A stretch of DNA of 64,000 nt from Luteibacter aegosomatissinici (GTDB lineage: Bacteria > Pseudomonadota > Gammaproteobacteria > Xanthomonadales > Rhodanobacteraceae): the NCBI RefSeq assembly GCF_023078495.1, contig NZ_CP095742.1:3410001-3474000 (forward strand), in the 5' to 3' direction. The notes under the pieces were generated by a model. That model did not search any database. It was not told where the DNA came from and was given only the letters and a program-made list of their open reading frames with translations. Of the stretch, positions 15,265 to 25,058 are shown in pieces. The stretch's first letter is position 1, and each line of letters starts with the position of its first letter. Both the position numbers and the translations under genes were made by a program.

Positions 15265-17337
15265 ATGAGCAACGGCTACTCGCTTCGCGCCAGCGTCATC
15301 GATACGCTGATCAAGACGAAGCGCCCCGATGTCCCCATGCGCGTTGCGCTGCGCAACACCGCAGCGGTCATCCTGCCGCTCGCCATCGGCCTCTACGCAG
15401 GCTATCCGCAGGCGGGCATCGGCATCGCGGCGGGTGCGCTCGATACGATGTTCTCGGATCAGCCGGGGCCTTACCAGCAACGGCTCAGCCGATTGTTCCT
15501 CGCCGCCCTCTCCGCAGGGCTGGCTGGCCTGGTGGGCTTTCTCATCGGTAGCCAGGTGCTGCCCATGGCATTCGCCTGCATCGTGTGCGGCTTCTTTGGT
15601 GGATTGCTTGTCGTGTTCGGGCCGGACCTCGCGCGCGTCGGCATGACCAGCATGCTTCTGCTGGTGATCTGCGCCGCCGTGCCTACCGATTTGCGCGGCG
15701 CCCTGGGAGGTGGGGCCTCGATCTTCGCGGGCGGTATGCTCCTTGCGGTCTTTTCCGTCGCAGCGTGGCCGCTGCAGCGCTACCTGCCGGAGCGGCGGGC
15801 GCTGGCCGGCGTCTATCGCGGCCTGGCCGACCTCGCCGCACAGCCGTTGCGCGAGGGCGAAGCGCCGGGGCTCACCGAGGCCATGAACGACCTTCAGACC
15901 ACCCTGCTCGGCCGCCACCATGCACGGGGCCGCGCGATGGAAGCGTTCCGCGTCCTGCTGGAATTGGCCGAGCGCGTGCGCCTGGAACTGGTGGCGATGG
16001 CCGAGCTGGAAACACGGCGCGACGGCATGGGCGAAATGTTCCGTGCCGATGCGGCTCGCGTGTTGCGCGCGACGGCCGCCGCACTGGACGCCGCCGAACC
16101 GCCGGAAAAAGCGCAGCGCGCCCTGGCCACCCTGCAGGCCAGCGAACGCGCCCTCCTCGCGGCCGGTGCCACGGGCATGGGCCTTACCGCGCACATCCAG
16201 GCCTTGTCAGGGCAGCTTGCCGCCGTGGTGCGTAACACCAACTGGGCCGGCAGCCGCGGCGAAGAACGCGCGCAGCGCGAGGAAACCACGCTGCCGGAAA
16301 CCCTGCGCAGTACCTCGCCCCTCGCAACGATCCGAGCCAACCTGACGCCGCACTCGGTAGCGTTTCGCCACGCCGTGCGTTGCGCGGTGGTGCTCACCCT
16401 CGCCTTCGTCGTGTCACGCTATTACCAGTTGCCACACGGCTACTGGCTACCGATGACCGCCGCCATCGTGCTGCGCCCGGATTTCGCGGCCACGTTCAAT
16501 TTCGGGTTGCTCCGTGTCGTCGGCACCGTCCTTGGCCTGATGCTCACCACCCTCCTGCTTCGCCTCACGCCAGATGTCGTCTGGGCGCACCTTACGGTAA
16601 TGACGGTGCTCTGCGTGGCGTTCCGTTATCTTGCCGGCGCGCACTACGGCATCGCCGTCGCCGCACTGACCGGCACCGTCGTGGTGCTGCTCTCGTTCGA
16701 GGGTGTGGACCCCTTCAATGCCATGTCCGATCGCGTGTTGAATACCGCGCTCGGCAGTGCCCTTGCCCTGCTTGCCTACGTCTTGTGGCCCTCGTGGGAA
16801 CGGCACCGGGCGCGAACCGCGCTCTCGGAAATGCTCTGTGCCTACGCGGATTACCTCGATGCGCTGGTGGCGCCCGCCGATGCGCGTACCCGGCAGGAAG
16901 TGCGCAGCGCCACGCGAACCGCCCGCACCAATGCCCAGGCGTCGGTCGATCGCATGCGCGCGGAGCCAGGCACACCCGCGTTGCTCCAGGAACTGGCCGA
17001 GACGCTTTACGCCAACGGCAACCGCGTCGCACGCACCGGCATGACACTCGAAGCGCTGATCGAGGCCGGCGACATCCCTCCGGAATGGGAGCACGTCGGT
17101 CCCTTCATTAAGGAGGCTTCCGGGGAGCTCCGCCAATTGGGCCAGGCGCTGACCCACGCCGAACCGGTCGTCACGCCGCCGAACTTGCGCGAGCACCAGC
17201 GCACGCTGGTCGAGGCCCTTTCGCGCACGCAGGACCGCGCCCTGGCCGATGCGGTCGCCCGCCTCACCGACCGGCTTACCGATAACGTGGATACCATCGC
17301 GCACGTGGTTAACCGGCGGAGTACCGCCCCGGCGTGA
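15265..17337 (+). CDS. FUSC-family (YccS/AaeB-like) inner-membrane protein
   Basis: This 690-aa protein has two membrane bundles. The first (about residues 28-175) has about six hydrophobic segments, followed by a helical cytoplasmic region (180-350). The second bundle (about 370-510) includes FRHAVRCAVVL, the family LPHGYWLPMTAAIVLRPDFA, and LLRVVGTVLGL. A C-terminal helical domain follows. The FUSC family includes aromatic-acid and fusaric-acid exporters and proteins of unknown function. No HlyD-type partner lies beside it, so transport is only a guess. The ACMSD gene follows 54 bp downstream and could be read through. Confidence 0.8.
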   Translation: MSNGYSLRASVIDTLIKTKRPDVPMRVALRNTAAVILPLAIGLYAGYPQAGIGIAAGALDTMFSDQPGPYQQRLSRLFLAALSAGLAGLVGFLIGSQVLPMAFACIVCGFFGGLLVVFGPDLARVGMTSMLLLVICAAVPTDLRGALGGGASIFAGGMLLAVFSVAAWPLQRYLPERRALAGVYRGLADLAAQPLREGEAPGLTEAMNDLQTTLLGRHHARGRAMEAFRVLLELAERVRLELVAMAELETRRDGMGEMFRADAARVLRATAAALDAAEPPEKAQRALATLQASERALLAAGATGMGLTAHIQALSGQLAAVVRNTNWAGSRGEERAQREETTLPETLRSTSPLATIRANLTPHSVAFRHAVRCAVVLTLAFVVSRYYQLPHGYWLPMTAAIVLRPDFAATFNFGLLRVVGTVLGLMLTTLLLRLTPDVVWAHLTVMTVLCVAFRYLAGAHYGIAVAALTGTVVVLLSFEGVDPFNAMSDRVLNTALGSALALLAYVLWPSWERHRARTALSEMLCAYADYLDALVAPADARTRQEVRSATRTARTNAQASVDRMRAEPGTPALLQELAETLYANGNRVARTGMTLEALIEAGDIPPEWEHVGPFIKEASGELRQLGQALTHAEPVVTPPNLREHQRTLVEALSRTQDRALADAVARLTDRLTDNVDTIAHVVNRRSTAPA

Positions 17338-17391
17338 CGGCATGCTGCACCGCCAGAGGCGCGGCCGCTCCCGCCGCCCTACACTCGGGCC

Positions 17392-18417
17392 ATGCTCAAG
17401 ATCGACACCCACGCGCACATCCTGCCCCGGGACTGGCCCGATCTGGCGTCCCGCTTCGGCGACGACCGCTTTCCGGTCATGACCCACTCTGGCGGCCATC
17501 ACCGCATTTACCGTGGCGGCAAATTTTTCCGTGAAGTGTGGGAATCCGCCTTCGACATGGATCACCGGATCGCTGATTACGCCCGCTTCGGCGTGGGTGT
17601 GCAGGTGGTCTCGACGGTGCCGGTGATGTTCTCGTACTGGGCCAAGGGGTACCAGGCGCTTGAGCTGCACACGCATTTGAACGACAGCATGGCCGAAGTG
17701 TGCGAGGCACGCCCGCGCCACTACGCCGGCATCGGCACGGTACCGTTGCAATCGCCCGATCTCGCCATCCGCGAGATGGAGCGCTGCATCGGCGAGCTGG
17801 GCCTGCAGGGTGTACAGATCGGTTCGCACTGCAACGACTGGAATCTGGATGCCGACGAACTCTTTCCGTTCTTCGAAGCCGCCGCCGACCTGGGCGCCGC
17901 CGTGCTGGTGCATCCATGGGACATGATGGGCACCGACAGCATGCCGAAGTACTGGCTGCCATGGCTGGTCGGCATGCCCGCCGAGCAATCCCGCGCCGCC
18001 TGCTCGCTGATCTTTGGCGGGGTGCTCGAGCGCCTGCCGGATCTGCGCGTGATGCTCGCCCACGGCGGCGGCAGCTTCCCCTACTCCATTGGCCGTATCG
18101 AGCATGGATTCCGCATGCGCCCGGACCTGGTGGCCACGGATAACGCGCGCAACCCACGCGAGTATTTCAAGCGCCTTTATTTCGATTCCTGCGTGCACGA
18201 CGACGCGGCGCTGCGCTACCTGCTGGAGACGGTAGGTACTGACCGCGTCATGCTCGGCACGGATTACCCGTTCCCCCTGGGCGAACAGGAGCCAGGCAGC
18301 GGCATCGAGGCCCTGGGCCTGGACGAGACCAGCCGCGCCCGCCTTTTCCACGGCACGGCACTCGAATGGCTGGGCTGCCCCCTCGCCCGCTTCCAGCCCG
18401 TCGCTGCCGTGGCGTGA
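17392..18417 (+). CDS. 2-amino-3-carboxymuconate-6-semialdehyde decarboxylase (ACMSD)
   Basis: This 341-aa metal-dependent amidohydrolase-fold decarboxylase contains the Zn ligands THAH (H7, H9), HPWDMMG (metal histidine), LAHGGGSFPYSIGRIEHG and LGTDYPFPLGE (metal aspartate). The active-site pocket motif MTHSGGHHRIYRGGKFFREVW is family-specific. It removes CO2 from the ring-opened product of 3-hydroxyanthranilate, steering tryptophan carbon away from quinolinate/NAD towards 2-aminomuconate and energy metabolism. Kynureninase lies 600 bp downstream on the same strand, so this is part of a kynurenine-pathway group. No clear ribosome-binding site precedes the ATG. Confidence 0.93.
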   Translation: MLKIDTHAHILPRDWPDLASRFGDDRFPVMTHSGGHHRIYRGGKFFREVWESAFDMDHRIADYARFGVGVQVVSTVPVMFSYWAKGYQALELHTHLNDSMAEVCEARPRHYAGIGTVPLQSPDLAIREMERCIGELGLQGVQIGSHCNDWNLDADELFPFFEAAADLGAAVLVHPWDMMGTDSMPKYWLPWLVGMPAEQSRAACSLIFGGVLERLPDLRVMLAHGGGSFPYSIGRIEHGFRMRPDLVATDNARNPREYFKRLYFDSCVHDDAALRYLLETVGTDRVMLGTDYPFPLGEQEPGSGIEALGLDETSRARLFHGTALEWLGCPLARFQPVAAVA

Positions 18418-18494
18418 CGGGGCGCACACCGCCGTCGCGGCCCGCGCGCGGTGGGTATGCCAAAATGGCAGGACTTCCCGGGGGAAATCGAACC

Positions 18495-18995
18495 ATGCTT
18501 CGCAAGTTGCTGCGCGCCCTTCCGCTTGCCTTTGTCCTGGCCGCACCGGCCGCTGGCGCGACGGATGTCGCCATGGCCGATGGCGTCGTCCACTTCACCG
18601 TGCCGGAAAACTGGTCGCTGATCATGCAATCCAGCGGCGAGACCGAGACGCAGGTGTTCCAGGTACCGGGCTCCAGCCACGCCGACGCCACGCTCTCACG
18701 TGTCACCATCACGCTGAAAAAGGCCCCCGACCTGCGTTCGTTCCAGACGTTCTCCGGTGAGATGCGCAGCCGTGCGACGAACCTGAAGGACTATGCCGCG
18801 GGGACGCCCAAGGCGCCCACGGAGAACGTGTATTCCGCGAAGGAAGGCACCACCAGACTCGATTACTACGAGCGCTATTTCTTCGCCAATGGTTATGCCA
18901 TCCAGCTGCGCTGCGTTCGTCCCGATGGCGATGCAAAGTTCAGCGCGACGTTCGACAAAGGTTGCGCAGACGTCGCCAGCTCCATACCCCAATGA
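18495..18995 (+). CDS. Secreted protein of unknown function in the kynurenine group
   Basis: This 166-aa protein has a signal peptide (MLRKLLRALPLAFVLAAPAA, cleavage near AAGA). The mature part begins DVAMADGVVHFTVPENWSLI, a pattern of PsbP/DcrB-like (DUF1795) periplasmic proteins, which would be a tentative fold guess only. There are two cysteines (QLRCVR, KGCAD) near the C-terminus, possibly a disulfide. GGGGGAAA precedes the ATG at 18495; the frame opens 43 codons earlier, inside the end of ACMSD. It lies between ACMSD and kynU on the same strand with small gaps, so cotranscription is likely but may not reflect function. Confidence 0.7.
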   Translation: MLRKLLRALPLAFVLAAPAAGATDVAMADGVVHFTVPENWSLIMQSSGETETQVFQVPGSSHADATLSRVTITLKKAPDLRSFQTFSGEMRSRATNLKDYAAGTPKAPTENVYSAKEGTTRLDYYERYFFANGYAIQLRCVRPDGDAKFSATFDKGCADVASSIPQ

Positions 18996-19013
18996 GTTCC
19001 CAGGTTTTCAGCT

Positions 19014-20294
19014 ATGAACGGTTTTGAAGCCACGCGCGACTGGGCCGAGGCCCAGGACGCCGCCGACCCGCTGCACCGCTTCCGCGACGAGTTCCATATT
19101 CCACCGCATCACGGCCGCGACACGTTGTATTTCTGCGGCAACTCGCTCGGCCTGCAGCCGAAAGGCGTACGCGCCGCGCTCGAGGCCGAACTGCACGATT
19201 GGTCGGAACTGGCCGTAGAGGCGCATTTCCGCGGCCGATCGCCGTGGATGCACTACCACGAGTACGTGCGCGACGCGATGGCCGAGGTCGTCGGCGCGAA
19301 GCCGCTGGAAGTGGTCGCCATGAACACGTTGGGCGTGAACCTGCACCTGATGATGGTGAGCTTCTACCGCCCCACGAAGGAGCGCCCTGCGATCCTGATG
19401 GAAGCCGGCGCGTTTCCAACCGATCGATATGCGCTGGAATCGCAGGTGCGCTTCCACGGTTTCGATCCGGCGACCGACCTGATTGAACTGCAGCCCGATG
19501 GCCCCGGCGGCACGCTCTCGATGGATGCCATCGAAGCCGCCATCGCCCAGCACGGCCACCGCGTGGCACTTATCCTGCTGCCCGGCATCCAGTACCGCAC
19601 CGGCCAGGTGTTCGATCTGGCGCGCATTGTTGAACTGGGCCATGCGGCGGGCTGCCTGGTCGGTTTCGATCTGGCCCATGCCGCCGGCAACCTTCCCCTG
19701 GCGCTACACGACACAGGCCCCGACTTTGCCGTGTGGTGCACGTACAAGTACCTCAACGCCGGCCCCGGTGCCGTCGCCGGCGCCTTCGTGCACGAGCGCC
19801 ACGCACACGCCGATGTCCCCCGTTTCGCGGGCTGGTGGGGTCACGACAAGAGCACCCGTTTCCAGATGGGCCCGCAGTTCGTGCCTACGCCGGGCGCGGA
19901 TGGCTGGCAGCTCTCCAACCCACCCATCCTGGCGCTCGCCCCGCTGCGCGCATCGCTCGATGTGTTCACGCGTGCAGGCATGCCCCGCCTCGTGGAAAAG
20001 AGCCGCCGTCTCACCGCGTACCTCGACTGGCTGATCCGCTCGCGGCTCGATGACACGCTGGATATCGTCACCCCGAACGACCCGGCCCAGCGCGGCGCGC
20101 AGCTTTCCGTCCGCGTCCGTGCTGGCCGTGAGGCGGGCCGTGCGTTGTTCGAGTACCTGGAGAAGCACGGCGTGATCGGCGACTGGCGCGAGCCCGACGT
20201 GATCCGCCTCTCTCCCACGCCGCTGTACAACCGCTACGCCGATTGCCTGGGCGCCGTGGAAGCGATCGAAGCCTGGCGCGCGAGCCAGGCATGA
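19014..20294 (+). CDS. kynU: Kynureninase
   Basis: This 426-aa PLP enzyme (aminotransferase class V fold) cleaves kynurenine or 3-hydroxykynurenine to anthranilate or 3-hydroxyanthranilate plus alanine. Landmarks: YFCGNSLGLQPKG (39-51), AMNTLGVNLHLMMVSFYRPT, GFDLAHAAGN with the PLP-binding aspartate, the lysine motif WCTYKYLNAGPGAVAG, FAGWWGHDKSTRFQMGP, and the C-terminal PDVIRLSPTPLYNRY. Length is normal. Together with ACMSD it implies tryptophan catabolism through 3-hydroxyanthranilate; tryptophan dioxygenase, the monooxygenase and 3-HAO are not in the window. An unknown gene starts within its stop (ATGA). Confidence 0.95.
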   Translation: MNGFEATRDWAEAQDAADPLHRFRDEFHIPPHHGRDTLYFCGNSLGLQPKGVRAALEAELHDWSELAVEAHFRGRSPWMHYHEYVRDAMAEVVGAKPLEVVAMNTLGVNLHLMMVSFYRPTKERPAILMEAGAFPTDRYALESQVRFHGFDPATDLIELQPDGPGGTLSMDAIEAAIAQHGHRVALILLPGIQYRTGQVFDLARIVELGHAAGCLVGFDLAHAAGNLPLALHDTGPDFAVWCTYKYLNAGPGAVAGAFVHERHAHADVPRFAGWWGHDKSTRFQMGPQFVPTPGADGWQLSNPPILALAPLRASLDVFTRAGMPRLVEKSRRLTAYLDWLIRSRLDDTLDIVTPNDPAQRGAQLSVRVRAGREAGRALFEYLEKHGVIGDWREPDVIRLSPTPLYNRYADCLGAVEAIEAWRASQA

Positions 20295-20992
20295 GCATCG
20301 GCGATCTCTACGCCGCGCCACACGTGGAGCGCGGCGACGGGTTTGCCATGCAGGCCACCACGCATTGGCTGCGGCTGGTGCCGGGCCGCACCCTGTTTGG
20401 CATGAAGGCGGGTGGCTTGCCCGTGCAGCTGCCGGACCTTCCCGAAGGCGTGCGGCACCGTGGACTCGAAGCGACGACCGACGGGCACCGGGTGGCCTTG
20501 ATCGACGTCAGCAGCCACTGGCTGCTCGACCATCCTGACATCAACGACCGCTACATCGCCAACCTCCGCAGCGTGATTAACAGCAAGGCCGCCCGCATGG
20601 ACGGCTATGCCAAGCACATCGCCGTCCACGGCAGCATCGAACTGTTCCTCGGCCGTGAACTTGACCGCGTGCCGCTGGAAATCGAGGCCGGTGACGGATC
20701 GTATGAGGTAGCCGTGGACCTGCTGACCAACGCACCGCGCGAGGGACGTACCGCATTCGCCATGCCACCCGGCGTCGGCGCGTCGAAGTATGACGATCCG
20801 GAGTTCCTTGCGGGAACGCAGTCGTGGATCGATGGGGAGCGGCTGTTGGTGGAATTCAGGCCTGAGGAAGGGGGGCGGCAGGAGACGATTGCCGTCGATC
20901 GCATGCAGTTTCTGACATCGCTCAAGCGCTGTTCGACCACCGCGCGCGCCGTAAGTGAACGTTTGCGCGGCGGGCTGTCAAGACTGGCCTGA
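20291..20992 (+). CDS. Unknown protein translationally coupled to kynureninase
   Basis: This is a 233-aa soluble protein with no signal peptide or membrane segment and no family I recognise. It starts at ATG 20291, overlapping the kynU stop by 4 bp (ATGA), so it is translated together with kynureninase. Its middle (DVSSHWLLDHPDINDRYIANLRSVINSKAARMDGYAKHIAVHG) and C-terminal part are compact and not repetitive. Codon use resembles its neighbours. The coupling suggests a role linked to kynurenine metabolism, but that is inference. It ends 65 bp before the convergent permease gene. Confidence 0.75.
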   Translation: MSIGDLYAAPHVERGDGFAMQATTHWLRLVPGRTLFGMKAGGLPVQLPDLPEGVRHRGLEATTDGHRVALIDVSSHWLLDHPDINDRYIANLRSVINSKAARMDGYAKHIAVHGSIELFLGRELDRVPLEIEAGDGSYEVAVDLLTNAPREGRTAFAMPPGVGASKYDDPEFLAGTQSWIDGERLLVEFRPEEGGRQETIAVDRMQFLTSLKRCSTTARAVSERLRGGLSRLA

Positions 20993-21057
20993 CCGCGCAG
21001 CCGACAGATACATGATGAGCGGGCCGCCAGTGGCGGCACACTTACCCTTCGACTCTC

Positions 21058-22374
21058 TCAGTCTTCCACGATCATGCTAGCCGACCGCGTATCCCTCATC
21101 CGCAGGTAGACGATAAGCGATAAACCGATCATCACCGTCACGTACCAGTAGAAGCCCTGCTCCCACCCCGCCCCTTTGAAACTGAGCGCGACGTACTCGG
21201 CGGTACCACCGAAGATCGTGTTGGCGAGTGCGTAAGGTAGCGCGACGCCGAGGGCACGAATGTGTGCAGGGAATAGTTCGGCCTTCACGACCGCATTGAT
21301 CGAGGTGTAGCCCGTGACGATGATGAGCGCTGCCATGACCAGCAGGCCGGCGACGATGGGGTCGCGTGCGGTCTCCAGGGTGCTGAAGATCGGATAGGTG
21401 CACAGGACACCGAGCACACCGAAGGCAATCATCAGCGGCTTGCGACCGATGCGGTCGCTGAGTGCGCCGGCGCCCGGCTGGAGCAGCATGAAGACGAACA
21501 GCGTGATCGCATTGATCTGGCTCGCAGCTTCCCTGCTGAAGCCGCTGGTGTTCACCAGGAACTTCTGCATGTAGATCGAGTAGGCGTAGAAGGCGAGCGT
21601 GCCGCCTGCCGTAAGGAGCATGACCAGCATGGTCTCCTTGGGGTGGTGCCTGAACAACGCGACGAAGCCGGACTTTGGCGCAACCTTACCCTGGCTGTTC
21701 TTGAAGCTATCCGTTTCGGCCAGGCCACGGCGAAGGCGGAATACAACAATGGCCAGCACCGCGCCAATGGCGAACGGAATGCGCCAGCCCCAGGCGTCCA
21801 GGGCCTCCTTCGACATCGTTCCTTGCAGGGCGACCAGCAGAAGAATGGCCAGTAGCTGCCCGGAGATCAACGTCACGTACTGGAACGAGGAAAAGAAGCC
21901 TCGCCGATCCTTGCCCGCCATCTCCGAGAGGTAGGTCGCACTGGCTCCGTACTCGCCACCCACCGACAAGCCCTGCATCATGCGTGCGACGACCAGCAGC
22001 GTCGGTGCGGCGATGCCAATGGTTGCGTAACCTGGTGTGCAGGCGATGATGAGCGAGCCGGCGCACATGAGCGTCACCGACAAGGTCAGGCCCGCCTTTC
22101 GCCCCCGCCGGTCCGCATAGATGCCCATGATCCACGCGCCGATCGGGCGCATGATGAAGCCCACGGCAAAGACCGCCGCCGCGCTCAGCAGCTGCGCGGT
22201 CTGGTTGCCCTTGGGGAAGAAGTGCGGCGCGAAGTACAGGGTGAACGCCGCATAGACGTACCAGTCGAACCATTCAACCAGGTTGCCGGTTGAGCCGCCG
22301 ATGATGGATTTAAGGCGGCTCTTCGTCGTCGCCCCGACGGTGGACTCTGGGGCATGGGATGCAGTGGATGTCAT
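21058..22374 (-). CDS. kgtP: Alpha-ketoglutarate permease-like MFS transporter
   Basis: This is a 438-aa member of the metabolite:H+ symporter branch of the major facilitator superfamily, with 12 predicted segments. It closely follows E. coli KgtP over its whole length: GGSTGNLVEWFDWYVYA, FAVGFIMRPIGAWIMG, DRRGRKAGLTLSVTLMC, QGLSVGGEYGASATYLSE, SFQYVTLISGQLLA, and FGGTAEYVALSFKG. The family imports 2-oxoglutarate or related dicarboxylates; ShiA/citrate-like substrates remain possible. It is a single gene whose upstream 190 bp (22375-22568) show no gene. It converges on the kynU-coupled gene. Confidence 0.85.
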   Translation of the reverse strand: MTSTASHAPESTVGATTKSRLKSIIGGSTGNLVEWFDWYVYAAFTLYFAPHFFPKGNQTAQLLSAAAVFAVGFIMRPIGAWIMGIYADRRGRKAGLTLSVTLMCAGSLIIACTPGYATIGIAAPTLLVVARMMQGLSVGGEYGASATYLSEMAGKDRRGFFSSFQYVTLISGQLLAILLLVALQGTMSKEALDAWGWRIPFAIGAVLAIVVFRLRRGLAETDSFKNSQGKVAPKSGFVALFRHHPKETMLVMLLTAGGTLAFYAYSIYMQKFLVNTSGFSREAASQINAITLFVFMLLQPGAGALSDRIGRKPLMIAFGVLGVLCTYPIFSTLETARDPIVAGLLVMAALIIVTGYTSINAVVKAELFPAHIRALGVALPYALANTIFGGTAEYVALSFKGAGWEQGFYWYVTVMIGLSLIVYLRMRDTRSASMIVED

Positions 22375-22568
22375 CGAAGCAAATTACCGGTACGCGAAAC
22401 AGGGATTCGAACTTACACGACGCGAGGCCAGAGACGCGCGAAATCCCAACGAAGACCATGCACGTCAATCATTTAGCCGTGAAAACCTCGTCACCGGCGA
22501 TCCCGTTGGAGGCAAGCGCCTACGAATTCGCTCACCGGGCTGCCGATCCACTCACGACCGCTACGGAT

Positions 22569-23822
22569 TTACAGCGGATGCCGCGTCTGCCCTTCCCCAC
22601 GCACCACAAACCGCTCCACCGTCAACGACTCCGCCCCCATCGGCCCGTACGCATGCAGCCGCGTGGTGGAGATACCGATCTCGGTGCCAAGGCCGAGCTC
22701 ACCGCCATCGCTGAAGCGCGATGACGCGTTCACCATGACCACGGCCGAGCGCAAGGCTTTCACGAAGCGATCGGCGGCGACGATGTCGCGCGTGGCGATC
22801 ACCTCGGTGTGGTCGGAGCCGAAGCGGCGGATGTGGGAGATGGCTTCCTCGATATCCGGGACTACTCGCACGGCGATAACCAGGTCGAGGAATTCGGCGG
22901 CATAGTCCTCGTCGGTCGCCACCTCGACCTCGGGTGCCAGCACACGGGTGGTGTCGTCACCACGCACGGTGACGCCTCGCGCATGCAGTGCGGCCACGGC
23001 CTTTGGCACGAACGAGGCTGCGATATCGTGATGTACCAGCAGGGTTTCGAGGGCGTTGCAGACCCCGGGACGGCTGGTTTTGCCATCGATGAGCAGATCG
23101 ATCGCGAGGGCTTCGTCGGCCTCCTTATCGACGTACAGGTGGCACACGCCCTTGTAGTGCTTGATGACCGGCACGCGGGCGTGTTCCGCCACGAAACGGA
23201 TGAGACCTTCGCCACCGCGGGGAATCGCAAGATCGACGATATCGGTGAGCTGGAGCAGTTCCACCATCGCCTCGCGGCCCGGGTCGTCGATGACCGTGAT
23301 GGCGGCCTCGGGCAAACCTTCGTCGCGGAGCGCACGGCGAAGGGTCGCGGCGATGGCCAGGTTCGAATGCATGGCGTCGGAGCCGCCACGCAGGATGGCG
23401 GCGTTTCCCGCCATGAGGCACAGCGCGGCGGCATCCGCTGTCACGTTGGGTCGCGCCTCGTAGATCATCGCGATGACACCGAGCGGGATACGTACACGTT
23501 CGACGCTGATGCCGTTGGGGCGGATCTCGCGGCGGGTCACCAGACCGACCGGATCGGGAAGCTCTGCGACCTGGCGCATCGCGGTGACGACCCCGGCGAC
23601 GCGGGCTTCATCCAGGCGAAGGCGATCCAGCATCGCCGCGCTGGTGCCGTTGTGCCGGGCGGCCTCGACGTCGCGCGTGTTGGCTTCGAGGACGTGGCGG
23701 GTGTCTGCGGCCAACGCGTCGGCCATCCGGTTGAGCAGGCGCTGCTTGGCCGCCGTATCCAGCGCCGCGATGGCGGGCGCGGCGTCGCGGCAGGCGAGTG
23801 CCTGGTCTCGCAGGTTCGTCAT
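22569..23822 (-). CDS. proA: Gamma-glutamyl phosphate reductase
   Basis: This is the 417-aa second enzyme of proline synthesis; it reduces gamma-glutamyl phosphate to glutamate semialdehyde with NADPH. Aldehyde-dehydrogenase-fold landmarks are [48 protein letters not shown] with the catalytic cysteine, and [20 protein letters not shown]. Its ATG overlaps the proB stop by 4 bp, so synthesis of the two is coupled and supports channelling of the labile phosphate intermediate. It is the last gene of the arg-pro operon. Confidence 0.96.
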   Translation of the reverse strand: MTNLRDQALACRDAAPAIAALDTAAKQRLLNRMADALAADTRHVLEANTRDVEAARHNGTSAAMLDRLRLDEARVAGVVTAMRQVAELPDPVGLVTRREIRPNGISVERVRIPLGVIAMIYEARPNVTADAAALCLMAGNAAILRGGSDAMHSNLAIAATLRRALRDEGLPEAAITVIDDPGREAMVELLQLTDIVDLAIPRGGEGLIRFVAEHARVPVIKHYKGVCHLYVDKEADEALAIDLLIDGKTSRPGVCNALETLLVHHDIAASFVPKAVAALHARGVTVRGDDTTRVLAPEVEVATDEDYAAEFLDLVIAVRVVPDIEEAISHIRRFGSDHTEVIATRDIVAADRFVKALRSAVVMVNASSRFSDGGELGLGTEIGISTTRLHAYGPMGAESLTVERFVVRGEGQTRHPL

Positions 23823-24958
23823 GGAAGCCTCGCGGGGTCGGGTAGCACCACCAGGTCATCCCGGTGGACGATAGTCTCACCATAGCTGTAGCCCAGCACG
23901 GCCTCGATGTCACGCGTGTGCCGCCGGGCGATCCGGCGCACATCGGTGGCAGCGTACTGGGCGATGCCGCGGGCGAACGGGACACCATCGGCAGCAATCT
24001 CGATCACATCGCCGCGGGCAAACTCGCCCGAGGCGTCGCTCACGCCGCCAGGAAGCAGCGATGCACCGCGGCCACGCACGGCCTCGACGGCGCCGCTATC
24101 GACGCTGATCCGACCCATGGCTGGAGCGTGCCGTAGCCAGTATTTACGTGCCGCCAGGCGCGACTGGGGTGCGCGCAGGCGCGTTCCCGTGAGGAAACCG
24201 TCCGCGAGCCGTGCGATGCCATGCGCGTCGCGGCCGTCGAACAGTACGGTTTCGATGCCTGCGGCAGCGGCCTTCATGGCGGCCTCCAGCTTGGTGCGCA
24301 TACCCCCCGTCCCTGCGGCCGAGCCTGCGCCGCCGGCGCTCTCCAGATGCGCCGCCGTGAGTTCCAGCACCTCCGCCACCGGAACGGCATCCGGATCGAT
24401 ACGCGGATTGGCCGTGTAGAGGCCGGCGATGTCGGAGGCAATGAACAGGACATCCGCATCGACCAGCGCGGCGACGATCGCCGCGAGGTTGTCGTTATCG
24501 CCGAGCTTCAGCTCATCGACGGCGACCGTGTCGTTCTCGTTGATGACGGGAATGGCGCCCAACGCCAGCAGTTCCCGCAGCGTGGTGCGGGCATTGAGGT
24601 AACGGCGGCGGTTGCGCAGGTCGTCGTGGGTCAGCAGGACCTGGGCGACCGGTGCATCGAAGAAGGTCTGCCAGAGCCCGACCAGGCGGGTCTGGCCGAG
24701 TGCAGCAAGCGCCTGGCGACCGCTGAGGCCTGTGCTGCGCGTGGGAACCGGGGCAAGTCCTCGGCCAGCGGCAACGGCACCCGACGACACGATCACCACT
24801 TCCCTGCCCGCATCGCGGCTGGCCCTCACGAACGCGGCCAGCGCATCGGCGTGCTCGCCGGTAAGCGCACCGTCCGGCGTGGTGAGCAGGCTGCTGCCGA
24901 CCTTCAGGACGGCGCGGTGCCATTGGGGTAATGCCTGTTCGGTGAAGCCGGATGACAT
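23819..24958 (-). CDS. proB: Glutamate 5-kinase
   Basis: This 379-aa kinase makes gamma-glutamyl phosphate, the committed and usually proline-inhibited step of proline synthesis. The amino-acid kinase domain (about 15-265) shows [29 protein letters not shown] and [12 protein letters not shown]. The C-terminal PUA domain (about 285-370) begins [16 protein letters not shown] precedes the ATG at 24958. A 100-bp gap holding a REP pair separates it from argH upstream in the same operon direction; the REP may tune the relative level of the arg and pro halves. Confidence 0.96.
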   Translation of the reverse strand: MSSGFTEQALPQWHRAVLKVGSSLLTTPDGALTGEHADALAAFVRASRDAGREVVIVSSGAVAAGRGLAPVPTRSTGLSGRQALAALGQTRLVGLWQTFFDAPVAQVLLTHDDLRNRRRYLNARTTLRELLALGAIPVINENDTVAVDELKLGDNDNLAAIVAALVDADVLFIASDIAGLYTANPRIDPDAVPVAEVLELTAAHLESAGGAGSAAGTGGMRTKLEAAMKAAAAGIETVLFDGRDAHGIARLADGFLTGTRLRAPQSRLAARKYWLRHAPAMGRISVDSGAVEAVRGRGASLLPGGVSDASGEFARGDVIEIAADGVPFARGIAQYAATDVRRIARRHTRDIEAVLGYSYGETIVHRDDLVVLPDPARLP

Positions 24959-24987
24959 CGTGCCTCCGTGAACGAAGCCGGGCTTTG

Positions 24988-25056
24988 TGTAGGAGTGCGC
25001 TTGCGCGCGATCCGGGCGTGTCGCGAGCCCCCATAGCGCGCAAGCGCGCTCCTACA
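24988..25056. repeat. REP element pair inside the arg-pro operon
   Basis: Inverted arms 24988-25010 (GTGTAGGAGTGCGCTTGCGC) and 25034-25056 (TAGCGCGCAAGCGCGCTCCT) lie between argH and proB, just after the argH stop (25059). In this position they could stabilise the upstream message or attenuate readthrough. Confidence 0.8.
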
Positions 25057-25058
25057 GG

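Noticed and set aside
16447-18546. Long reverse-strand open frame opposite the FUSC and ACMSD genes
   Set aside because: It is a shadow of two well-supported genes in GC-rich DNA, and no protein family is recognisable in it.
21023-21037. Hairpin GCCGCC-AGT-GGCGGC between the kynU-coupled gene and kgtP
   Set aside because: The stem is short and no T-run follows on either strand, so it is not called a terminator.
22401-22417. Reverse complement reads GTTCGAATCCC, like a tRNA T-loop
   Set aside because: The flanking bases do not form a T-arm stem, and no acceptor or anticodon arm can be built around it.
24988-25056. Repeated arms that could suggest a CRISPR array
   Set aside because: There are only two inverted arms per site and no regular spacers. 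They are REP elements, and no cas genes are present.
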